From contig JAEUWY010000010.1 of the NCBI GenBank assembly GCA_022059125.1, positions 372,001 through 436,000 on the forward strand: a DNA stretch of 64,000 bases, in the 5' to 3' direction. Position numbers and translations under genes: made by a program. Positions 46,513 to 57,055 of this stretch are shown here, piece after piece; the stretch's first letter is position 1; every line of letters begins with the position of its first letter. Source of the stretch: Corynespora cassiicola (taxonomy: Eukaryota; Ascomycota; Dothideomycetes; Pleosporales; Corynesporascaceae). The notes below the pieces were generated by a model. That model made no database searches. It had not been told where the DNA came from and saw only the letters and a program-made list of their open reading frames with translations.

Positions 46513-48293
46513 CTACTTGAACAGCTCGATGGCGTCCAGGATGACGTTGGGAGCCAGGTACGTGTCGCCGCTGCTCCCAGAAGCAACGTCAATGGTGATG
46601 GTGTTGCTACCGCTGATCAGGTTACCGGCCGGGATGGCAAAGTCGTAAACCTCGCCGAATCCTCGGTACGCCCCGCGCGTCACGCCGCGAGAATCGATCT
46701 TGGTAGGGGCGGCAGGAGTCGCGGGCGTGTACGAGTTGATCTTGGTCGAGGGACGCGCCCCCGCGAAGGAGAGCGTCGTCCCGACACGCAGGGTTGCGGC
46801 GCCGGACGCCTGGCTCGAGGACAGGGTGAACTTGATGGTGAGCGGGGCGTTGACGCCCTTCCACAGCGCCATGGGGACGTCGGTCAGCGAGGACGAGCCG
46901 ACCGTGTAGGTCAGCGGGCCCCAGGAGCTCATGCGCGAATCGGACGGGTGCTGGCGGAGCTGCTTGTCTGCGTTGCGGAAGCCGGTCGGCTTGCCGTCCC
47001 AGTCGCCAATCTGCCAGATGGTGGTGCGCGACTGCGTCTCCGCCGCAATGTTGGCCGTGGTCGTCTTGCCGGCTGACACGCTGACGGAGGAGGAGCCCAC
47101 CTTGAACTCGCCCTGGTACAGCACCTGCGTGTATGTCCCGGGCTTCATCAGCGGCGAGGTGAACTTGCCTGCGCTATCGGCGTAGACCCAGTACTGGGCA
47201 TCCTTGTTGAACCAGTGGAGCACGCGCTGGAAGCTCGACGATACGCCCGTCGCCGTCCCCGTGACCGTTCCGCGTCCGCTTGGCGCAACGTAACCGGTGA
47301 TGCTGAGGTCCTTGAAGAAGGTCGTATCCATGGTCTTGCCCGTGGGGATGCCGGAGCGCGAGAACTGCAGCGCATACGGGCCGTGCAGGCCCATCCGCCA
47401 GCTCTCCGTCTGGACGTGGCCCGAGTTCATGTAAAAGTAGAGGTTAGTGGCGGCGCCCGCATTGTTGGAGTTGATGTCGCGGAAGAAGGGACCGCCCGAG
47501 GAACCCTCGTAAGAGTACGAGTTGAGCAACACGCAGGCGTGGATGGCGTCACTGCCGTCGCGGTTCACGCAGTGCACGTAGTCGTCAATGAAGCGTTCGG
47601 ACGAGTAAAACTTGGACCGCGTCTGTCCGTTGACCACGAAGACGTCGGAGCCCTCGACGGTGGAGGAAGAGCCAGCGGTCGTGGAGACGGCGCCGAAGGG
47701 GTACTCGAGCGGGAGGGCGCTAGACTTGAGGCGCGCGATGAAGCGGAGCTCGCCAATGTCGGGCTCGGCGGTCGTGTGTGTGGCCATGTAGATGGTGCTC
47801 TCGCCTGATCTTACAATCATATAGTGGGTCAGGGTGGAGGTTGTGCAGGTAATCTTCGCGTATTGGCCTGGCGGTGGTGTCAGTGTTTCGGTTTGATACC
47901 CATCATCGACCCACCAACACCGGCAGAGCAGACGGAAACACTCTGAACGGCGCTTTCACCATGGACCTATCCATCTCCGTCCGGCCGGTATGTGCGGGAT
48001 CATCTCAAACTCGGGCAGGAATCGAGCGTTTACTCACTGTTCACAATCTCCGACTTGACCGTCGCAGACCCCAACCCAGAACTGATATGCGACCCCTTCT
48101 CGCCATCCTGGAACTCTTCACCACGGTACTTGATACTCGTGATATCACAGCTCCCCGTGTTCACCGTAAACACGAGCGCATTGTCCGATCCAGCATCGAC
48201 AACGATGTTGCTCCCCGAGGTGGTGATGCCAAACGCAGCATAAGCCGAAGAAGAAAAGGCAGCCGTCGCCAGCAACACGCTTTTGAAAAACAT
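46513..48293 (-). CDS. Rhamnogalacturonan lyase, polysaccharide lyase family 4
   Basis: Secreted enzyme that cleaves the rhamnose-galacturonate backbone of rhamnogalacturonan I (pectin hairy regions) by beta-elimination. Two exons fit: 48293-48038 and 47867-46513, with a 170 nt intron, giving 536 residues, the family norm. The signal peptide is [19 protein letters not shown], cut before AFG. The catalytic domain begins [20 protein letters not shown] and continues with [31 protein letters not shown] and [21 protein letters not shown] fibronectin-like middle domain follows ([13 protein letters not shown]), then a C-terminal carbohydrate-binding-like domain ([37 protein letters not shown]). Many codons end in C or G. 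An A. nidulans homologue is rglA; I do not assign the symbol. A TATATATA element lies upstream. Confidence 0.95.
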
Positions 48294-48415
48294 GACCAGC
48301 TAGAAGACTCTGGCACAAAAAGCCAAAGCCAGAGGGAGAGGAAAGAAAGAAGGGGCGACAAAAGATGGATAGTAGCAAAACAGCGACAAGCCCAAATGCA
48401 GGATCAGCGCACCCT

Positions 48416-48424
48416 TATATATAT
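48416..48424 (-). promoter_or_regulatory. Probable TATA element of the PL4 lyase gene
   Basis: A TATATATA run lies about 125 bases upstream of the lyase ATG. The distance allows a typical fungal 5' UTR. Confidence 0.4.
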
Positions 48425-49242
48425 GTAGGGAATGCCAGGTACCGAACCGCTCGACCCGGTTATCAGAATCCCATGCAAAAAAAAAAAAGGATGGCCAGGG
48501 GAATAAGGAACTCGGCACAAGAGCAAGCAGGCAGGCAGGCAAGCAAGATCAGCCAACCTTTTGCCAACACCCACCCCAAGAATATATAAGAAGTCTTGGG
48601 CACCCGAACCGTCGATTCCCGCTCCGTTGCATGCCCCTTGGCCGCGCATCCCGGGCAAACCGGGGCCTGGAAAGGAGAAGAGGGGGGTTGGTACCTCGTT
48701 GCGCCAAACGGGGATACTGACTCGGCCCCCTCTCCCCCGAGGAATCCAATCTATCAAATCAATATATCTGGGATTGGGATGGGGAAACTTGGGCTAGGCT
48801 GCTAGCATCGAGCAAAGGGCTCAAAGGTGGCCTGCTCCGCCCGGCGGCGGGGTGACGCGATGCCGGAACCTTTGCACGCGAGCGCAATTTTCCCACCTCT
48901 CTCTGGCACAGACCGCGCCGGGCCTACTATGTGCGGGAGTGGTCAGCTGGACCTGGATGGCCAGCGTGGTCTGTGGCGCGCACCATGTTTGGTCTGGGCT
49001 GGTGGTGGTGTCGGCATGATGGATGCCGAGGGGAATTGAACGGAGGGGGGGGAAATTCATTTGGGATGGCCCGGAGGTGGAGTGTATAGGTGGCTTGTAA
49101 GGCGTAGGGGAGGTAGGGCAGGCGATTGCTGCAACGTCCCTGGTGTAATTTTCCGGCCTGAGATTTGGCGCGGGTCCGCGGAAGGAAGAATAGAGGAGTG
49201 GAGTCTGGGGTGCAGGGCCGAGGCCGAGCGTGGCTACTGCAC

Positions 49243-49273
49243 CAGCCAGCCAGCCAGCCAGCCAGCTAGCCAG
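49243..49273 (+). repeat. (CCAG)n tetranucleotide repeat
   Basis: About seven CCAG units, with one variant unit. A similar CCAG run occurs at about 42056-42074 in the GC-rich island. Confidence 0.9.
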
Positions 49274-51031
49274 CAGGCTGCCGTGCGGGAGGACGCTGTG
49301 ACTTTGTATGCGCATGTTTTGCGTGTGCGTGGTTTGCGAGCAGAAGAGACCTTTTCAACATTCCATCCTTTTTTTTTTCCCCTTCATATAGTTGGTAATG
49401 TGGAGTGCTGTTTTGCCAGCCTGCGTTCTGAGGCGTGAAACGGTAGTGGCGGAACAAAATCCCACATGGCCGGTTTCCCAGGAACCGAACCGACTGACGG
49501 GCGGGGCTGTCTGGCTGTCAGGCTGTCAAGCCACCTTGTTTCGACCCTCTCTTCCTCCTGTTTGCAAGGAAGGGTGCGCGCTTGGCAGGGGCGGTTTTAC
49601 ACAAGCTTTTTTCTGACGGTTGGACGGATTTGATGGGTTGGCGGTGGGATTGTGCTGTTTGGAAGACGGGAGGGCATGGGAGATGCGCCGTCATGGTGGA
49701 TAAATCCCCGGCTTGGACGGCGCGCATGCACAACAGATCGGGACTATAGCCCAGAGCTCGGAAAGCCGTTTTCGCTCGCTCACGGTGGGATGCACGAAAT
49801 ATGGCTGTGGCTTGTCGCAGTGCTGATGCAAAGCTTCGTGCGGTACTGTATGTGTGTGTGTGTGTACTCCGCGGACCCCTCGATGCACCCGGTGCTTGAC
49901 TCGACGACGCGGCGCTTGGGCGGGTGCCGAGGCTAGGGGGAAAAGTGCCGGGGTCAGGGTCTGGATCCGAGAAGACCTGCATGTAGGCCAGCAACTGGGT
50001 TCGCGCTCGCGAAAGCTTGGGGCTTGCAAGGTGCTTGGAGCTTGTGTGGGTAGGTAGGCATTGGAGGATCGAGTACCTGGTGGGGTGGGAGTTGGGGGTT
50101 TGTTTCGAGATGGGATGGATACAGCCATGCTTTAGATATGGCGCTTTTTCCCTCTGGTTAGTTGTCTGGCTGGATTTTGTGTGCGCAACCGGGTTCGGGG
50201 CGTAGATGGTACTAGGATCGCTGGGGCTGCACAGTCTCACTGCATCGCAGAGAATGAGACACATGGGTGCGGCTTGAGTAGGCGGCCATGGTGCATCTCA
50301 AGGCTCTTGCTGTAGGCTGTGGAGGTACAGGTGGATGTCTTTGTGAGGCTTATGTGCGATTGAACGAAGCAGAGAGTTTGTTTTGTAACTAACGGCTAGG
50401 AAGGCTGTGACGGCAGAGTGGATAGATTGGGTTGATATAGAGCCTATGCACGATGAAGGTCTAGGCTAAATAACTGATACAAATGATAAAAAATCAGCAA
50501 GAAATAGCTGGTTCTTCTAAAGAGCCTCATGCACCGGCCAAATGTGAATGATAGCAATCAATTATTGCCGACTACGGCGTATCAGCCTCTAAGGCTCTAC
50601 GGGAATAAATTGGGTTGACCCGGGATGAGACTAAAGAAATTTTCAATCCAGATGAGATGTGGAACTTCCAGTAATAGTTATCGTAGAATGTCGAATTAGT
50701 CTGTTTAGTTGGCAAAGCAATAAGCCTCACTGTTTCTTAGGGGGCATCCTAGCGTCAGTCTACGCCTTCTAGAGAGATTGGCTGGGATGAGAAGACACTC
50801 TTGGATTTCATGAATATACTCTAATAATCAAGAGGTTGACTAAGCGGTAATATAAATGGGACAGCTGAGAACGAGCGGGCGGAATTTCTCGAATGGTCTT
50901 CAAGGGATTTAGCAGATAAACATTACAACTTGGTGGATGGAAACATTGATGCTCGGAAACAGACTCCGCCCCCACCAAACCTAGCTTATACTAGGCACAA
51001 GCTGTACGCTCATACAATTGTGGCCGTACGT

Positions 51032-52057
51032 TTACTCGTCTTCGCACCCTGGACATTCGTTGCGATATAGCGGATTGACATCGACCTCGCGGCACCACAA
51101 GGCCCACGGTCGCGCAATCGTCTTTTGCATCGCATCCCATGCGTCACCCGCCTCCCTATCGCTGAGATACTTGAGATCGCCCTCTGCCTTGACTTTTGCC
51201 GATTTGATCTTGCCACCGCCCTCGACGTCAATCTTGCCTTCGACAATGTGTCCAAAGTGTGCATTGCGAATGGTCAGGGCTGCAGTCTGCGCTTTGGCGG
51301 CTTCCCGGGTGTAAATGGCCTGGTATACTGCTTCTTCGATGCCCCGTGCGGCGGTCGTGAAGCCATGGCTTTGCATCAGGACCACGGCGTGGTCAGGCTC
51401 CTGCGATGGCTCCGGGGCAGCGCCTCCGATTTGCGAGGGCAGTGCGGAGCGCATCTTGGAGTAAATGAAGCCGGCTGATGTCGCAGGTTTGAAGGCCGCC
51501 GAGAGAGAAGCACCAAGTGTCGAGTCGTGGACAAGAAGGTCGTGCTTTGAGCCGCTAGGGTAGTGCCCCGAGGCATCCCATACAGGCGTATTGCTTCCTT
51601 TTGCGGCTTGTTTAGTGGGATTGCCAGGTCCAGATGACGCAGGGAGCAACTCACCCAAGAAACCTGCCATGTGTATCGACGCCTTCAGGGGCACGCCGCT
51701 GATGCAGTACGGCAGCACATCGCTACTGTGACTATGCACAACGCTGTTGACGGCGGGAAAGCGCTTGTATATCTCGCTGTGTATGAAGCGCTCCACATAG
51801 CCGTCCTTTGCGTCCTTCTCCACCGCGCTCGCGTCATCGACTTTGTACTCCACAAGATCGTCCGGCGCACTGATCAGTGCGGGGGGAAGATTGCACGGCA
51901 TCCAAAAGGTCGCGGCATTGTCTGGGCTTCGCACCGAAATATGGCCGTACGCGTCCAGCACCCCATTCTGGTGCAGGATGTGGCTCGCCGTGACGAGACC
52001 TTTGAAGAGGTCCTCGAGACCAACCTTTTCGCGCTTTGGGAAGTATCCGGCGGACAT
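51032..52057 (-). CDS. Class II aldolase/adducin-family protein
   Basis: Zinc-dependent class II aldolase fold (L-fuculose-phosphate aldolase/adducin N-terminal family), probably a sugar aldolase or dehydratase-like enzyme in the cytosol. Uninterrupted frame of 341 residues. Family marks are DLVTASH-type N-terminus (GLVTASHILHQNGVLDAYGHISVRS is its region), zinc-binding HSHSSDVLPYC, HMAGFLG, and QSHGFTTAARGIEEAV with the third metal His. A 57 nt stretch at 51598-51654 looks like a retained in-frame intron (GTGAGT donor, CACTAAAC branch, AAAAG acceptor); removing it gives GFLGSNTPVWD, as in relatives, and 322 residues. No signal peptide is visible. The substrate is unknown. Its neighbours give no pathway clue. 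Confidence 0.88.
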   Translation of the reverse strand: MSAGYFPKREKVGLEDLFKGLVTASHILHQNGVLDAYGHISVRSPDNAATFWMPCNLPPALISAPDDLVEYKVDDASAVEKDAKDGYVERFIHSEIYKRFPAVNSVVHSHSSDVLPYCISGVPLKASIHMAGFLGELLPASSGPGNPTKQAAKGSNTPVWDASGHYPSGSKHDLLVHDSTLGASLSAAFKPATSAGFIYSKMRSALPSQIGGAAPEPSQEPDHAVVLMQSHGFTTAARGIEEAVYQAIYTREAAKAQTAALTIRNAHFGHIVEGKIDVEGGGKIKSAKVKAEGDLKYLSDREAGDAWDAMQKTIARPWALWCREVDVNPLYRNECPGCEDE

Positions 52058-53255
52058 TTTGGCGGGTTTGTGTTGCTGGGGAGGACATGGCGATCGTGAC
52101 GATGGAGGCCATAGGCGTGGTGTTGACTGGCGCTGGTGATGCTCGATGACGCGTGGGGCGCATCGTAGTGAGATTGGACCTGGACGGAGATGGTTCGCAT
52201 CTATCGCTGGACAATCTCGGCCGATCAGTCCGTCTCAAAACTATTGTTGCTGCGCAAAGTGGGCACCGTCCCGTCGAACACCCCCCATTTAAAGTGCGTA
52301 CGTCATCTGAATCCACTCGAAACGAAAGGACCGTTCTATCCGAAGTCAACCCTATTGTTGGTAAGGCTGAGCACACATTTACAAAATTCATCAGCCGAGC
52401 CACACTATGTGGCGTCAACGCGCCGGGATCCGAGGCTTGGAACTTGCTGCCGAGCAGGCTTTGATCGCGCAGAGTCCAGTGACAACACCTCGAAATGAGC
52501 CGACAAACCTGCTGCTGCCACGACGCTTTGACGGTCTAGCCCTTTGGCGCTCGTCACTGCCAATGTCAGGTTACCAGAGCGGTGGGCATCGAGGGCAGCT
52601 TCATTCTGGTGGTGGAATCACACGCCGCAGGCCTTGAACCCCGCAAACTCAATCAGCGTGCTTCTCGACTTCTCGACCCTGTGATCTGCCGCGGGGAAAC
52701 AGGAATCAATTCCAACGTCGCTTGTTACTGGTCACGCCTCACTGGCAGTGGTGAGATGTGACTGAGTGATGGTTCCTGTTTGCTGACCGACGGTCCTCTC
52801 ACGATGCCGATCGGCCCGTTCGAGGAATGCCCAAGGACAAGTGACGCAAGCCGCAGTCCAAGCCACGAATCAACGGACCCCATGCTGTGCAACAAAAATG
52901 CTTTATCCATGCCCAAACCAAGGTTTAGCTTCATAGTAAGTTTCTTGATCCTGGGCCACATCAGCCCAGGGCGTGCGACGACTGTGCGTGAAGGACGTGT
53001 CGTGTTGTGGCGCTTGACGTCGTTCTGCTCTTGGGCAATGATTCAAATATCACAGCGTCCGTCGCCTTGGGACTTGAACAAAATCAGAGTTCCAGCAATC
53101 AAATCCAGCGCAGGCACGAGTTTCCTCCTGCTTTCCGTTTGCGGTACCCAGAACAGCAACTCATTGTCTTTGCTCTGTTCAACTCAAAACACTAAAAACC
53201 TACCGCACCACCAACACTTCTGAGCGACCGTCGAGCTTCCCTTCCGACCACCAGA
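52058..53255. other. Divergent intergenic region, aldolase / membrane-protein genes
   Basis: 1.2 kb between genes transcribed apart, so two promoters are expected. Open frames (52780-53223 plus, for instance) lack features. CACC- and CAAC-rich sequence just before 53256 looks like a leader. Confidence 0.5.
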
Positions 53256-53809
53256 ATGATCTTCTCCCGTCTCGCATCCATCAGCTTGCGCTTTGCGCAG
53301 TTTGTGTGTGCTGCCATCGTCCTCGGCCTCGTGGCTTACTTCCTTCACCAGAGGGACGAATATGGCGTCGGACCTCTAGGCCGCTCCATCTACACTGTGA
53401 TCATCGCCGCTCTCTCCGTCATTTGCTCGCTTCTTTGGATGATCCCAACCACCTCGTCCATCATCAGCTACGCATCCGACCTCTTCTTCTCAGCCGCCTG
53501 GTTCGCCGCCTTTGGTGTCTTGGTTAACTACTATCGCCGTGTCAACTGTGGAAGCATCTGGGCCTGGGACGGCATCACCTTCCGCCGCGGCAACACTTGC
53601 GGACAATGGAACGCTGCTCAGGCTTTCTCTTTCTTGTCTGCCATCTTCTGGTTCGCGAGCTTCCTTCTTGGCATCATTGTGTACCACCGGCTCTCGCGCG
53701 GACATCCCGTCACCACTGACGGCTCTCGGTGAGTAACACTTGTAATCTGTCACTGTCTATGTAAAGCTAATATTGTAGTCACAGCCGCTGGCACCGCTCC
53801 CGCGTCTAA
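53256..53809 (+). CDS. Four-helix MARVEL-like membrane protein
   Basis: Small integral membrane protein. Two exons fit: 53256-53728 and 53779-53809, with a 50 nt intron, giving 167 residues. Four hydrophobic segments are visible: residues about 10-27 (FAQFVCAAIVLGLVAYFL), 45-62, 72-90 and 128-146 (FLSAIFWFASFLLGIIVYH). After the third segment a loop carries C-x(n)-C (VNCGSIWAWD..GNTCGQWNAAQAFSFLSA), the pattern seen in fungal MARVEL-domain proteins that sit in plasma membrane or vesicle membranes. The second exon supplies a short basic tail (HSRWHRSRV). MARVEL membership is by layout and recalled sequence style; function is not known. Confidence 0.8.
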
Positions 53810-54437
53810 ATGCTAGACGTTAATGTCATCCGACATCAAGCGTGCGATATGCTCGTATGCAATCACCAACACAAAGAAACCAGTAATATGAAGTAACGAT
53901 TGATCTTGCGGTGCTTTGGCGCTTCGGAATCTGGTTATCAGATCGATACCCTATAACTTTCTGTCTTTCCTTACAGGTCGTCTTAATGAATGTTGATAAG
54001 CACTTATAAAGCTGCAACAGAGTGGGAGACCACGCTCGAGTACGCGTAACGAAGATGTATTCATGACGGCAAATATCCGGTTCAGTCCTCACGAGTTCTG
54101 AATTCATTAATATCTACTAAATAAATATCGTTCCACCTAAAAACAATGCCTTTCCAGCCTTGTGAGGAGATTGCGATAGATCGAGTCATGGGCTACATCA
54201 TTGCATCATAACCCAAGCCAGGCAATGTATCAGAAACGATCATGCAGATGTAGTTTCGACTACCATTGGTTCGATCTCCTTACAAACATTCAAGCCTGAT
54301 GAGACCCATGTAACACAGCAGCCAAGTACAGGCCCCGGTGCGGGATCCAATCCTGTCCGAAGATCCCCCATTCCAAGAACTTGTCCCTCACACCACACCA
54401 ATAATCCACCCACACATGGTAGCCAAGAACCCAAAAC
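53810..54437. other. Convergent intergenic spacer
   Basis: Two genes converge on this 630-base stretch, so their 3' UTRs and terminators lie here. It is AT-rich, with no supported coding sequence. Confidence 0.5.
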
Positions 54438-55567
54438 TTAGCCCTGTCGCCTCCCAATGGCCTCTTTCAAGTTATACACACGCTCCTGCAGCGTCTCAAT
54501 CCTCGGTCCAATGTCCCCCCGAAACGCAACACTCTCGCTGCTATCCTGCAAGGATTTCAAGTATTGAATCTGATGCTCGATCTCCCGCACCATATTCTCA
54601 CTCTCTTCTATGAAGGTCGCCAAATTCGTACCGTCATCGTGAAGTGACACGGCAGACTCCACATATCTCGCCATCAGCACCTCCCGCACCGACCGAGTCG
54701 ACCGCGCAGAGGCATGCGACCGCGCACTCGAATGGGACATCGTCGACATGATGGAGTCCGACATGTTCGGGCTGTAAGATCCGGATGAACTCACCGACCT
54801 CAGCGAATCCATAGACCGCGCGCGCAAGACCCCAAACCCGTGCCTACCAGTCAGCGGCGTGATGTACCCATCCGGCGTCGCCGTACCCGACGAAGGCTCG
54901 GGCCGCAGCGGAGAACCAATCACTGTGCGCGTGCCATCATCATCGTAGCTGGTCTCGTACTCGTCGCCGCGGATGCTCTCTTCCTCGAGCCAGGCGTCTT
55001 GGTCCAGAATGCCGATCTCGGGGAAATAGATGGCCTCGGGGGTGAAGAGTTCCTCGATGGCGTCGATCAAGTGGCTGAGCGCGGTGCCACCGAGGATGTT
55101 GGGGATCTCGTCGATAGTGACGGTGAGGTCGCGGGAGGTGTTTGTGTAGAGGACGGTGCGGCAGCAGGGGCAAGTGGCTTGATAGTGGTTTAGGGAGGTG
55201 CCGAGCCAGTGGGCCAGGCAGGTTTGGTGGAAGTGGTGCTGGATTGGGGTTAATGTTCTGGGGGAATATTTCGGGGGGCTAATTTTAGTTGGGTTGTGGG
55301 ATATGGGATGGAACTCACGCCGCACTGGACGATCTTGACTACATGAGATTCATTGTCGTCTGTGGTTGCTTCACGGCAAATTGGAATGTGGCTGAATATA
55401 CTACCCGTGTGCGAATAATGGAAGCGAAAACCTTTCTGTCTGCTCTGTGTAGACCGGGACCCTTTCCCTGGGAAGGACACGACAGAACATTGTGTCAAAA
55501 GCAGTATTTATGTATATGTTATAAATATGAATTGAAATCCAACCTGTCACCTTGGTGAAGATGACAT
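54438..55567 (-). CDS. RING-H2 zinc-finger protein with one missing zinc ligand
   Basis: Likely E3 ubiquitin ligase-like protein. Exon 4 (55238-54438) and exon 3 (55391-55319) are firm: their join gives IVQCGHHFHQTCLAHWL, and ATCPCCRTVLY completes the finger. Upstream exons are less sure: 55567-55551 and 55467-55432 give MSSSPRERVPVYTEQTE, total 308 residues, but the second intron would be only 40 nt with a weak GTTTTC donor. Ligands found are C23, C41, H43, H46, C49, C65 and C68; the first Cys, expected three residues before C23, is Ile20 (HIPICRE). The rest has a Ser-rich low-complexity region (SMDSLRSVSSSGSYS) and a C-terminal coiled coil (FIEESENMVREIEHQIQYL). A second RING-H2 gene follows immediately on the same strand. 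Confidence 0.75.
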
Positions 55568-55951
55568 TGTGCGGTATTATGAGGTTTGAGTAGGCAAAAG
55601 AAAATCTTGGCACAATGCCTGACTTTGCTATCAGTGAAGGGAGGACATTTACGGAGCCCCTTTGACGAGAGAAGCAAGATTGACGATCAAAAATACAGAA
55701 TTAACAATTACTCAGTACTAAACTAGGGTAGTCTATGCTGTTTATGCAAGGAGGCTTAGTGTTTGCTTAACAATATTTAATTCAACTGGACCCTGCGACA
55801 GCCCCAAAACGTCTCGCCTGTCACATAAAAATCCATTTACATCCCAAAACGTTGTTTTCACCCAGTTTTCAACCCTATCAGTATATAGCTGTTGCAATTT
55901 GATTTCAGATCAACGCATATGTTTGAAAGTGTTCCAGCATTCTTTCCGCTC
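55568..55951. other. AT-rich spacer between two RING-H2 genes
   Basis: No gene is seen. The base composition becomes AT-rich here and stays so over much of the remaining window. Confidence 0.5.
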
Positions 55952-56674
55952 TCAAGCACGACGGATGAGGACCTCTCGAATTTCGCCAAAAATCCCCTGG
56001 ACTTCATCCAGATATTTATCTATAACCGTCATGATTTGTTCAATCTCGACTGAATATTGATAGTCTAAGGCAGCAGGTGGTGTCGTCATATTGTTAGCCT
56101 CGTCTTCAACCTCGCTTGCAACATTATTGAAGCTTTTCTGCATATCGGAAATACGTTTAAGCAATATTCCGTATCGTAAAAACATGTCATCTTCTTCGTT
56201 GATAAAGCTTTCCATATGCTCGGGAAGACGGTTGAGTACAATTGGCTCATTATAATCAGGAAATGTGTCCGTCAATCCTATGTTCAAGTCTCGAAGGCTG
56301 TTGACTAGCTTGGATTCGGCTACCAATACTCTCTCCCGGTACTCCTGAAACTCCCTCTCTTCTGGCGATGATTGAACCTCTGGCTTTGGTAGCCTACACA
56401 AAACGAGACGACAATTTGGGCAGGTTCCATTAGTGCCAGGGGGCATTGAGGTAAGCCATTGCGTGATGCAATCCAAATGGAACACATGTTTGCAATTCTT
56501 GATCACAACAGCTCGATTCCAGTTTGAGCCTTCAGAATTAGTGGAAATGCAAATCGGACAATGATCTTCATCGAAAGTATCATCTGGAAGGTCTTCGACC
56601 CCTTCTTCAAGAAACTTGTCAAGTAGTGGCAAAACTACTTTCTTTCGGAATTTGGCAGGCTGTGGCAAAGTCAT
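55952..56674 (-). CDS. RING-H2 protein, probable E3 ubiquitin ligase
   Basis: Single-exon frame of 240 residues from the ATG at 56674. The RING-H2 finger is complete: C39, C42 (DHCPIC), C61, H63, H66, C69 (NCKHVFHLDC) and C85, C88 (TCPNC), with the ITQWL helix between. Fingers of this type bind E2 enzymes. The remainder is helical and acidic (EREFQEYRERVLVAESKLV; EDDMFLRYGILLKRISDMQ) and could be a coiled coil. There are no membrane segments. Codons are AT-rich, unlike the housekeeping genes at 5-18 kb. It lies directly downstream of the preceding RING-H2 gene's promoter side, on the same strand, and may be a distant duplicate. The target is unknown. Confidence 0.82.
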   Translation of the reverse strand: MTLPQPAKFRKKVVLPLLDKFLEEGVEDLPDDTFDEDHCPICISTNSEGSNWNRAVVIKNCKHVFHLDCITQWLTSMPPGTNGTCPNCRLVLCRLPKPEVQSSPEEREFQEYRERVLVAESKLVNSLRDLNIGLTDTFPDYNEPIVLNRLPEHMESFINEEDDMFLRYGILLKRISDMQKSFNNVASEVEDEANNMTTPPAALDYQYSVEIEQIMTVIDKYLDEVQGIFGEIREVLIRRA

Positions 56675-57055
56675 TATTTGGCAAGTTTGTGTTAGTTGAG
56701 GGAGATTCAGCGAGATGGAAGCTGCTCTTGAAATAGATCAGGTAGATAATAGAGTTTTATGTACGGGTTAACAGACTATCAACATGACTTAACATAGCTT
56801 GCATTGAATTCATTCGTTTTTTTACAAGCAAACAATGTATTTATTTCCTCTGTGGAAGGCTTTTGCTCACATAATCGATAACTTCTGGCGAGTTTATTCA
56901 CAGTGAAATGGTTCAAAGTTTTAACTCAGATCCTTGAATTTAGCTAGCTCAATAAATATAATTATTAAGCGGATTGAATCACTTTCGCGTTGACGAGGGG
57001 AGAAGTAGGCAATTAGAGGCCTCTGCGAGGTAAATATTTGATGTCATTTGAGCGG
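56675..57055. other. AT-rich spacer
   Basis: Promoter side of the second RING-H2 gene and 3' side of the MDR gene. No coding sequence is supported. Confidence 0.5.

Larger units (their letters stand above)
48294..51031. other. 2.7 kb intergenic region
   Basis: No gene is supported. A 248-codon minus-strand frame at 49518-50264 is Ser/Thr/Pro-rich with a CA-repeat-encoded HTHTHT run and overlaps nothing recognisable. Simple repeats occur (A-run at 48477-48488, CCAG array near 49250, TG run near 49852). From about 50350 the sequence becomes more AT-rich. Confidence 0.45.

Noticed and set aside
46174..47808. Long plus-strand frames opposite the PL4 lyase
   Set aside because: Antisense shadows of a GC-rich third-codon-position gene; the minus-strand product is a clear family match.
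49518..50264. 248-codon minus-strand open frame
   Set aside because: Low-complexity Ser/Thr/Pro/His composition, partly from CA repeats, with no domain and no signal peptide.
54240..54290. GGTTCGATCTCC, similar to a tRNA B box
   Set aside because: No matching A box, no acceptor-stem pairing and no anticodon arm around it.
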